Shown piece by piece: positions 24,310-29,241 of a DNA stretch of 29,241 bases (position 1 is its first letter; each line of letters starts with the position of its first letter). The notes under the pieces were generated by a model. That model saw only the letters and a list, made by a program, of their open reading frames with translations, ran no database searches and had not been told where the DNA came from. The translations under genes and the position numbers were made by a program. Origin of the DNA: JAAYKS01 sp964479435 (lineage in GTDB: Bacteria > Bacillota > Clostridia > Saccharofermentanales > UBA5734); NCBI GenBank assembly GCA_964479435.1, contig CAYZME010000014.1, forward strand, positions 1 to 29,241, read 5' to 3'.

Positions 24310-25500
24310 TCATGGCGCGGCATAACTGTCAAAATAGCCCTGGATGTGGATGATGGGCGTTCCTTTATCGCCGCTGCCGCTCGTCAAATCGCACAGTGTG
24401 CCCAACAAATCCGTGATTTGACGCGGTGTCGTCCCCACCGACACGTCATCGCCGGTCACGCCGCTGTCTTTGGCCAGGATCTTTTGCCGCAACGCCTCTG
24501 TGGTAGCCGCGGCATCCATCCCTTCCAGCTCGTTGTCCACTACGTACTTCATTTTAATCTCATGCGGGGTTCCCACCAGACCGGCGGTGAACCCGGGTGA
24601 AACCAGCGGATCGGCCAGCTCCCAGATTTTACCCTGCGGGTCTTTGAAGGCGCCGTCCCCATAAACCAATACTTCGATGGTTTTTCCGGTCTGCTCGAAC
24701 AACCGCTTCTGCACCGCTTCGACAAACGGCTGGCAGTCGCGCGGGAAAAGCTTGAGGCGTTGATCTCCTGCCTGATTGGAGCCCAACAGCCCGAATTCGG
24801 GGTTGAATCCCCGCTGATCCTCTCCCGGTTCATTGATCAAATCGTCCAGCCCGATCGCTGTGCGCGCGCCCGCTTCGATCAGTTTCCGCTTCAGCCGCAT
24901 CCGGTCGTGGATGTTGGCGACCAGGACATGGGGCGCGTAGCGCAGCGCGACCTGGTGGTCGTTGGCGAGCACAATCCGGATGTTGTCATCGATCGCGAAA
25001 CTTTTGTATAAATCGATGTAATCCATCCCGGTAAAGGGGTGCAAAAACCGGTGCCCAAAGTATTGGCGATACGTCTCTTCCGTCAACACGTCGCAGTACG
25101 GATTGACGCCGCGGGCTTCCATTTCATCGATGTCCATCAGATGATTCCCCACTTCGTCCGCGGGATAGTTGAGCAGGATGGTGATTTTCCGCCCGCTGCG
25201 GGCCAGTCCCTTGAGGATGAGCGCGAAACGGTTGCGGCTGAGAATGGGGAACAGGACCACAAAATCGTCCGGGATTTTACGCCGGACATCGGCGGCGACC
25301 TGGTCCACCGTCACATAGTTCCCTTGCGCCCGCGCCAACAAGGATTCCGTGATGCCGATGACATCCCGGTCGCGCAAGGCAAACCCTTCGGTTGCGGCCG
25401 CACGTATAACCGTATCCACCGTGATACGAACGAGGTCATCCCCTTGACGAATGATGGGCGCGATCAATCCCCGTACGGTTGTGCCTGTCATTCTCGTCAT
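24310..25500 (-). CDS. CofE (coenzyme F420 gamma-glutamyl ligase)-like protein
   Basis: 396-residue protein of the CofE/FbiB ligase family, which in F420-making organisms adds glutamate to F420-0 using GTP. Visible family features are the N-terminal GLIAPIIRQGDDL (11-23) and RDRDVIGITESLLARAQG, matching CofE's IxxGDDL and DVxVVTxKIxSKxxG. The protein is longer than classical CofE (about 250 residues), and no F420 gene is nearby. Such long versions are widespread in Bacillota that do not make F420, so the real substrate is probably another gamma-glutamyl acceptor. ATG 25500 has AAGGAG 6 nt upstream. The leader carries a palindrome and a probable promoter. Confidence 0.85.
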   Translation of the reverse strand: MTRMTGTTVRGLIAPIIRQGDDLVRITVDTVIRAAATEGFALRDRDVIGITESLLARAQGNYVTVDQVAADVRRKIPDDFVVLFPILSRNRFALILKGLARSGRKITILLNYPADEVGNHLMDIDEMEARGVNPYCDVLTEETYRQYFGHRFLHPFTGMDYIDLYKSFAIDDNIRIVLANDHQVALRYAPHVLVANIHDRMRLKRKLIEAGARTAIGLDDLINEPGEDQRGFNPEFGLLGSNQAGDQRLKLFPRDCQPFVEAVQKRLFEQTGKTIEVLVYGDGAFKDPQGKIWELADPLVSPGFTAGLVGTPHEIKMKYVVDNELEGMDAAATTEALRQKILAKDSGVTGDDVSVGTTPRQITDLLGTLCDLTSGSGDKGTPIIHIQGYFDSYAAP

Positions 25501-25538
25501 ACGTGACTCCTTTGCTGATCTTGAAAGATTGCGACCGG

Positions 25539-25562
25539 TTGTCTGCATGAACGTACAGACAA
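25539..25562. promoter_or_regulatory. Palindrome in the leader of the CofE-like gene
   Basis: TTGTCTG (25539-25545), 10 nt, CAGACAA (25556-25562): an exact 7-bp inverted repeat between the predicted transcription start and the ribosome-binding site. Candidate repressor operator or 5' hairpin. Confidence 0.45.
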
Positions 25563-25574
25563 AAACCCGTTACT

Positions 25575-25603
25575 AATATATAGACTTCCCGGCGGCTCCG
25601 CAA
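25575..25603 (-). promoter_or_regulatory. Probable promoter of the CofE-like gene
   Basis: Minus strand: -35 TTGCGG (25598-25603), 17-nt spacer, -10 TATATT (25575-25580). The -35 is weak, the -10 good. Confidence 0.45.
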
Positions 25604-25663
25604 CTTTCTCATGCGCAACTTGCAGATAAGTGGCGGGCACACCTGGCCCGGCCGCACAAAAAA

Positions 25664-27397
25664 TCAGATCACCCGGATGGTCTCCCCTGTTGTAATCCCG
25701 CTACCGTTGAACGTATCGACGGCCACAAAGCAATCCACACCCGTACTGAGCTGACCGATGGTGATCCCCTCTGTCTCATACCCGTACAACTGCCAGCTGT
25801 GATAAAGCTTGTCCGGCGCGGAGCCCCACCGCACATTGTATCCGTCGCAGTCCTGCGCGATATCCCACTCCACCCGCATGGTCATCGCGTCAAGCCGGGT
25901 CGCGGCAACGGACGAAGCCGCGGACGGCACAGCTCCGCCGGCATGGCCAAAGACGCGCAAGCCGCTGACAGCGAAATTCCCCTCATAAGGCGTTTCCTCC
26001 CCGGTGAGGCGGATGTATCGCAGCCGCTTTCCCGCCGGAAAGCTAACCAAGTCATGCGGCAGGTCTGTATCCTGCCCGCGGCGATCCGCGAGTATCTCCC
26101 ATTCCATCCCGTCGGTAGAGCCCTCGAGCAGCCATGTCAATCTCGTCCGCTCCCATCGGTCGGCGGGCATATCCTGCTGCCGGTACCCGGGCAAGGATTG
26201 CAGCGGCCCCAGGTTATGCTCGGCCAGATTCAACTGAATCGCGCGCACATCCATCGGCGACTCCAAATCCACCGTCACATGCTCGCCCGGCCGACGCGCA
26301 CCGGCGGCCCAGCGCGTGCGGATGTTTTCGTCTGTCACATGCTCCGGGGGGAACCCGCTAAAAGTAGAGGACGCGGTGACCGGCTTGCGGTAAGAGAGCA
26401 GCATCCACCCGGGAAAGCAATCCCGCCAGGGGTCCGCGATTGGATGTTGCGGCAGGATCATCGGATAATCCGCGTAATTCATATTGCAAAAAAGCAGCCC
26501 GTCCCGGTCAAAACCCGCTGGGAACAGCCCCACCCGCCGCTCAAAAGACTCATGTACCGCGACGACCATCGAGGAAATATGCCACCAGTTCCCATGTTTG
26601 TCGCGCAAGGTGCTTCCGTGCCCGGCGCCGGTGACAAAGCCGCCCGGTTTGCTCGAGAACGGGCTGTTTTCACCATACTTAAAAGGCCCCAGTGGATGGT
26701 CCGCGACATAATATCCGTCGGCATACACGTTGTATTCGGTACCGGGTCCGGCGTATTGCAAATAATATTTCTGATTGTGTTTTGTCATCCAGGCGCCTTC
26801 GATCCAGGGGCGGGGATCGCGAACCGCCGGGCCGGCACACTCGCCGGGAAAAGTGAACCCGCGCCGGATGTCATTGTCGGTCCCCGGGCGCTCCCAACCA
26901 TATAAATCCGGCCGACCGGTCAGCAAGGCGACCGGCTCTCCCATCGGCGTCATGGTCGTTTTGTCCATTTCGACGCCCCAGATCGGCGCCGAGTTGGAGC
27001 ATCCCCAGTAAAAATAAACCCGATCGTCGTCATCTTGAAAAAAATTCGGATCCCAAAAAGGGAACGGGGTAGAGACCTCTTCCCACTCACCCGCCAACGG
27101 GTCTTGTGTACGCCAAATGGTCCCGGCCTTTGTCGACGACGCGCACTGGTACAACCAGCCGTCGATTTCGCGGATATCGGGCGCGCCAAAAGTGATCGGC
27201 AGATCGCGGCCGTCGATGTATTTCCATTGATACAGATCGTCGGACACATAAAAACCGCGCGTGGAAGGAAACAGGTAATACCGGTCTTTGTACAGAACCA
27301 GCGAAGGGTCCGCCATGCTGCGGCAGACATAGGCGTCCGAGAACGGACCTTGAAAACGGTAAGGCAAATTGACCGGATTGCAGACGATTCGTTCCAT
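25664..27397 (-). CDS. GH43 glycosidase with F5/8C (CBM32-like) and FN3-like modules
   Basis: 577-residue five-bladed beta-propeller glycosidase, probably alpha-L-arabinofuranosidase or beta-xylosidase type. Likely catalytic residues are Asp 30 (MADPSLVLYKDRYYLF), Asp 116 (WDPNFF) and the acid Glu 200 (IEGAWMTKHNQKYYLQYA); His 260 (GAGHGS) is the usual propeller histidine. A discoidin/F5-8C module follows (about 335-475: VTASSTFSGFPPEHVTDENIRTRW to VSGLRVFGH), then an FN3-like end (480-577). There is no signal peptide, so despite sugar-binding modules it appears cytoplasmic. The ATG has AGAGGTG about 7 nt upstream. Divergent from the UroD-type gene, with its own promoter. Confidence 0.92.
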   Translation of the reverse strand: MERIVCNPVNLPYRFQGPFSDAYVCRSMADPSLVLYKDRYYLFPSTRGFYVSDDLYQWKYIDGRDLPITFGAPDIREIDGWLYQCASSTKAGTIWRTQDPLAGEWEEVSTPFPFWDPNFFQDDDDRVYFYWGCSNSAPIWGVEMDKTTMTPMGEPVALLTGRPDLYGWERPGTDNDIRRGFTFPGECAGPAVRDPRPWIEGAWMTKHNQKYYLQYAGPGTEYNVYADGYYVADHPLGPFKYGENSPFSSKPGGFVTGAGHGSTLRDKHGNWWHISSMVVAVHESFERRVGLFPAGFDRDGLLFCNMNYADYPMILPQHPIADPWRDCFPGWMLLSYRKPVTASSTFSGFPPEHVTDENIRTRWAAGARRPGEHVTVDLESPMDVRAIQLNLAEHNLGPLQSLPGYRQQDMPADRWERTRLTWLLEGSTDGMEWEILADRRGQDTDLPHDLVSFPAGKRLRYIRLTGEETPYEGNFAVSGLRVFGHAGGAVPSAASSVAATRLDAMTMRVEWDIAQDCDGYNVRWGSAPDKLYHSWQLYGYETEGITIGQLSTGVDCFVAVDTFNGSGITTGETIRVI

Positions 27398-27454
27398 ATC
27401 AGCACCTCTTTATATCGACCGGCGTCCCGTTCGGATGAAACGCTCTCTCCTCTC

Positions 27455-27483
27455 ACTGTAGCCCAAAGAGGCGGCGGTGCCAA
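27455..27483 (-). promoter_or_regulatory. Probable promoter of the GH43 gene
   Basis: Minus strand: -35 TTGGCA (27478-27483), 17-nt spacer, -10 TACAGT (27455-27460), about 60 nt before the GH43 ATG. Confidence 0.5.
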
Positions 27484-27499
27484 CCTGTTATAGCCCCGC

Positions 27500-27608
27500 T
27501 TTACGCAGCTGGCAAACGCGAAGGCCCCGCGCGTGAAAAGCGGCGAACGATGAAAATGCGTAAAAAAGGACAAAAGGGATACGCATCTTTGCCAATGATC
27601 GCTATGAT
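27500..27608 (+). promoter_or_regulatory. Regulatory region of the UroD-type gene with repeated TTACGCA motif
   Basis: TTACGCA occurs at 27501-27507 (+) and 27557-27563 (-), and ATACGCA at 27579-27585 (+). The last two form ATGCGTA-N17-TACGCAT (27556-27586). A weak promoter, TACGCA (27580-27585), 17 nt, TATGAT (27603-27608), would be overlapped by the right arm. A candidate operator array. Confidence 0.35.
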
Positions 27609-27632
27609 GTCAGATAAGGAGGATTTGAAAGC

Positions 27633-28625
27633 ATGGATATGAATCATTGGGTGCGCGGGCTGATTGCGAATCCGCAACACAAACCTTTCCCGATTCTTTC
27701 GTTTCCCGGCGTGCAATTGATTGAGTGCACAGTCGGTGAACTGGTGCAGGATGGCAGCCTGCAGGCTCTTTGTATGAAAGCCGTCGCCGATCGTTATCCG
27801 ACGCTGGCCGCGGTCGGGTTGATGGACCTGTCGGTTGAGGCCGAAGCCTTTGGCGCGCGTGTGGTCTTTACCGATCACGAGGTGCCGGCCATCACCGGTG
27901 TTTTACTGGCGTCTGAGGCGGATGCGGAACAGGTGGCCATCCCGCCGGTCGGCGCCGGCCGCACCGGCGAATATGTGAGCGCCATTTCCCGGGCCGTGCG
28001 TATGATCCGGGACCGCCCGGTTATGGCGGGTGTCATCGGCCCGTTCTCGCTCTCCGCGCGGCTGATGGGTTTGACAGAGACGATGTATCTCGCGATCGAC
28101 GAGCCCGAGATGGTCGAGAGGGTCCTGGAAAAATCGACCGCCTTTCTGACGGAGTATATCCAGGCCTTCCGTCGCGCCGGCGCGCACGGGATTGTCATGG
28201 CTGAACCGGCAGCCGGCCTGCTTTCGCCCGAGTGGAATGCGCGCTTTTCCGCCGGCTATGTGCGGCAGATTGTCGCGGCTGTCCAGACGGACGCCTTCCC
28301 TGTCATCTATCACAATTGCGGAAACGCCGTGCCATTGATCGATGAAATCATCGCCACCGGCGCGCAGGCCTTTCATTTTGGCAACGCGATCCGGCTGGAG
28401 TCGGTGATCGATCGCATCCCCGGCGATCGCCTGGTGATGGGAAACGTCGACCCGGCCAGTCAGTTTACACTCGGTACGCCCGCATCCATCGCCGACAACG
28501 TACGCGCGTTGCTACAGACCTTCGGCTCCCGCGCCAATTACATTCTCTCTTCCGGCTGCGACATTCCTCCACAGGCGCCGCTGGCCAATATCGACGCTTT
28601 TTTCGCCGCCGCGCAAGCGCAGTGA
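27633..28625 (+). CDS. Uroporphyrinogen decarboxylase-family (MtaA/MtbA-type) methyltransferase
   Basis: 330-residue TIM-barrel protein of the UroD family. The subgroup is that of MtaA/MtbA corrinoid methyltransferases, not haem synthesis: it has the zinc site H227-x-C229 (YHNCGN) and C309 (SSGCDIPP), which activates a thiol or other acceptor. GPFSLSARLMG and NVDPASQFTLGTP are typical of the group. In such systems the enzyme moves a methyl group between a corrinoid protein and an acceptor. No corrinoid protein or partner methyltransferase is in this window. AAGGAGG lies 10 nt before the ATG. It is divergent from GH43 and ends at a bidirectional terminator. Confidence 0.88.
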   Translation: MDMNHWVRGLIANPQHKPFPILSFPGVQLIECTVGELVQDGSLQALCMKAVADRYPTLAAVGLMDLSVEAEAFGARVVFTDHEVPAITGVLLASEADAEQVAIPPVGAGRTGEYVSAISRAVRMIRDRPVMAGVIGPFSLSARLMGLTETMYLAIDEPEMVERVLEKSTAFLTEYIQAFRRAGAHGIVMAEPAAGLLSPEWNARFSAGYVRQIVAAVQTDAFPVIYHNCGNAVPLIDEIIATGAQAFHFGNAIRLESVIDRIPGDRLVMGNVDPASQFTLGTPASIADNVRALLQTFGSRANYILSSGCDIPPQAPLANIDAFFAAAQAQ

Positions 28626-28645
28626 GCCCACGGCCCCGGAAATAA

Positions 28646-28676
28646 AAAGACTCCCGGCAACAAGCCGGGAGTCTTT
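28646..28676. terminator. Bidirectional terminator
   Basis: A 13-bp perfect stem (28646-28658 with 28664-28676, 5-nt loop) with A-rich left and T-rich right flanks. It lies between the convergent UroD-type and zinc-ribbon genes and can serve both. Confidence 0.88.
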
Positions 28677-28696
28677 GCGTCCGTGTAAAAGATCAC

Positions 28697-28975
28697 TCAC
28701 CTGCGTGCGCGGAAGCAGTCGTTGCAATAGACCGGTCGATCCGAGCTGGGGTTGAATGGTACCATGGTATCTTTGCCGCACGCCGCACAGACGACGGGGA
28801 ACATCTCACGGTCGCCGGAGCGCGACAGATTGCGGGCCTGCTTGCGGGCAGCGCGGCAATCCGGGCACCGTTGCGGTTCGTTTTCGTAACCTTTTTGGCG
28901 GAAAAACTCTTGCTCCTCGTCCGAAAAGACAAAAGACGCTCCGCATTCTTTACAAGTGATGGTTTTATCAGCCAT
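28697..28975 (-). CDS. Small double zinc-ribbon protein
   Basis: 92-residue cytoplasmic protein with two four-cysteine zinc sites: C8-C11/C37-C40 and C63-C66/C84-C87, each CxxC. The first part (ITCKECGASFVFSDEEQEFF...RCPDCRAARK) matches the small zinc-ribbon family seen in many Clostridia and Chloroflexi; the second (VVCAACGKDTMVPFNPSSDRPVYCNDCF) is the CxxC/SSDRPVYC type. Likely binds nucleic acid or protein; function not established. The ATG has GAGGTG 4-8 nt upstream. A small leader hairpin lies 24-42 nt before it. Confidence 0.88.
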   Translation of the reverse strand: MADKTITCKECGASFVFSDEEQEFFRQKGYENEPQRCPDCRAARKQARNLSRSGDREMFPVVCAACGKDTMVPFNPSSDRPVYCNDCFRARR

Positions 28976-28998
28976 TTTGCACCTCTTTCAGCGCTTGT

Positions 28999-29017
28999 TG
29001 TCCGGTCTTGCCGGACA
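28999..29017 (-). other. Leader hairpin of the zinc-ribbon gene
   Basis: TGTCCGG, 5-nt loop, CCGGACA (28999-29017), just upstream of the ribosome-binding site. Between it and the terminator at 29151 I see no gene or clear promoter. Confidence 0.35.
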
Positions 29018-29150
29018 TCTGTCCCGATGTTTTGCGCTCGCCTTCCCGACTCTCGTTTCCCCAAAGCAGACGCAGGTCTGGCTCCGGGTCCGTGGGGTGC
29101 CGCCGCTGGGACGCTCCGCGCCGACGCACACTGTTCGATGATCAGAAAAG

Positions 29151-29184
29151 CAAAATCCCCCAAGACCGATCAGCCTCGGGGGAT
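29151..29184 (-). terminator. Terminator after tRNA-fMet
   Basis: On the minus strand, directly after the tRNA CCA end, a 12-bp stem with two G-U pairs (outer ATCCCCC with GGGGGAT) is followed by TTTTGCTTTT. Confidence 0.85.
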
Positions 29185-29186
29185 CG

Positions 29187-29241
29187 TGGTTGCGGAGGCA
29201 GGACTCGAACCTGCGACCTCCGGGTTATGAGCCCGACAAGC
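29187..29241 (-). tRNA. Initiator tRNA-fMet (anticodon CAU), partial
   Basis: The 3' 55 nt of a tRNA are present; the rest lies beyond the window end. The anticodon arm reads GTCGGGCTCATAACCCGG, with three consecutive G-C pairs below the CAT anticodon loop, the hallmark of initiator tRNA. A T-arm GCAGGTTCGAGTCCTGC and an encoded CCA follow. The acceptor end reads GCAA-CCA, placing A at position 72, also typical of initiators. Confidence 0.93.

Noticed and set aside
25799..26905. 368-residue plus-strand open frame opposite GH43
   Set aside because: Shadow of a well-supported GH43 gene with catalytic residues in place.
1..29241. CRISPR arrays, insertion sequences or phage genes
   Set aside because: No regularly spaced direct repeats, transposase-like or phage-like proteins were seen on either strand.

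Overview
The window looks like chromosomal DNA of a GC-rich, Gram-positive-type (monoderm) anaerobe, most likely an uncultured Clostridia-like member of the Bacillota. The reasons are a CIRCE-controlled groES-groEL operon with a sigma-A-type promoter, two LytR-CpsA-Psr (LCP) cell-wall ligases, strong GGAGG ribosome-binding sites, many GTG starts, Firmicutes-style DinB and lipobox lipoproteins. A run of exactly 10 N (3095-3104) marks a scaffold gap, so this is probably a draft or metagenome-assembled genome. The taxonomy is inference from gene families.

Layout. 1-7622 is all on the minus strand: galE, then two LCP genes, cvpA-like, then groES and groEL with their own CIRCE promoter and a terminator after groEL. 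The distal LCP gene is damaged at the scaffold gap. A short plus-strand piece of an unrelated Gfo/Idh/MocA-type gene sits between the gap and the LCP body, and the real Ala/Pro/Glu-rich LCP tail resumes on the far side. 7780-11444 (+) encodes a heterodimeric ABC exporter whose promoter overlaps that of galE. A tRNA-Leu(UAA) with a clear promoter and terminator follows, then a Sir2 deacylase (+).

12452-18058 is on the minus strand: an orphan sugar-type solute-binding lipoprotein, a frameshifted YbxB/RsmC-like methyltransferase coupled to a shikimate-kinase-like enzyme, an AT-richer lipoprotein of unknown function, and a 632-residue unrecognised protein. trpS (18253-19347, +) is divergent from the last of these. 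19439-25500 (-) holds a sugar isomerase / NAD-epimerase pair, dinB, a MATE exporter and a CofE (F420 gamma-glutamyl ligase)-like protein. A GH43 glycosidase with F5/8C and FN3-like modules (-) and a UroD/MtaA-type corrinoid methyltransferase (+) are divergently transcribed. A two-site zinc-ribbon protein (-) and an initiator tRNA-fMet cut by the window edge (-) close the window.

How the genes fit together. There is a loose carbohydrate theme: galE, solute-binding protein, epimerase plus isomerase, GH43 and the 632-residue protein. Envelope assembly genes (two LCP proteins, cvpA-like) and housekeeping genes make up most of the rest. No gene-free stretch exceeds 300 bases. I see no mobile element, CRISPR array, phage gene or obvious defence system. 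The most useful observations are the chimeric scaffold junction, the single-A frameshift, and several uncharacterised or substrate-shifted proteins with palindromic leaders.
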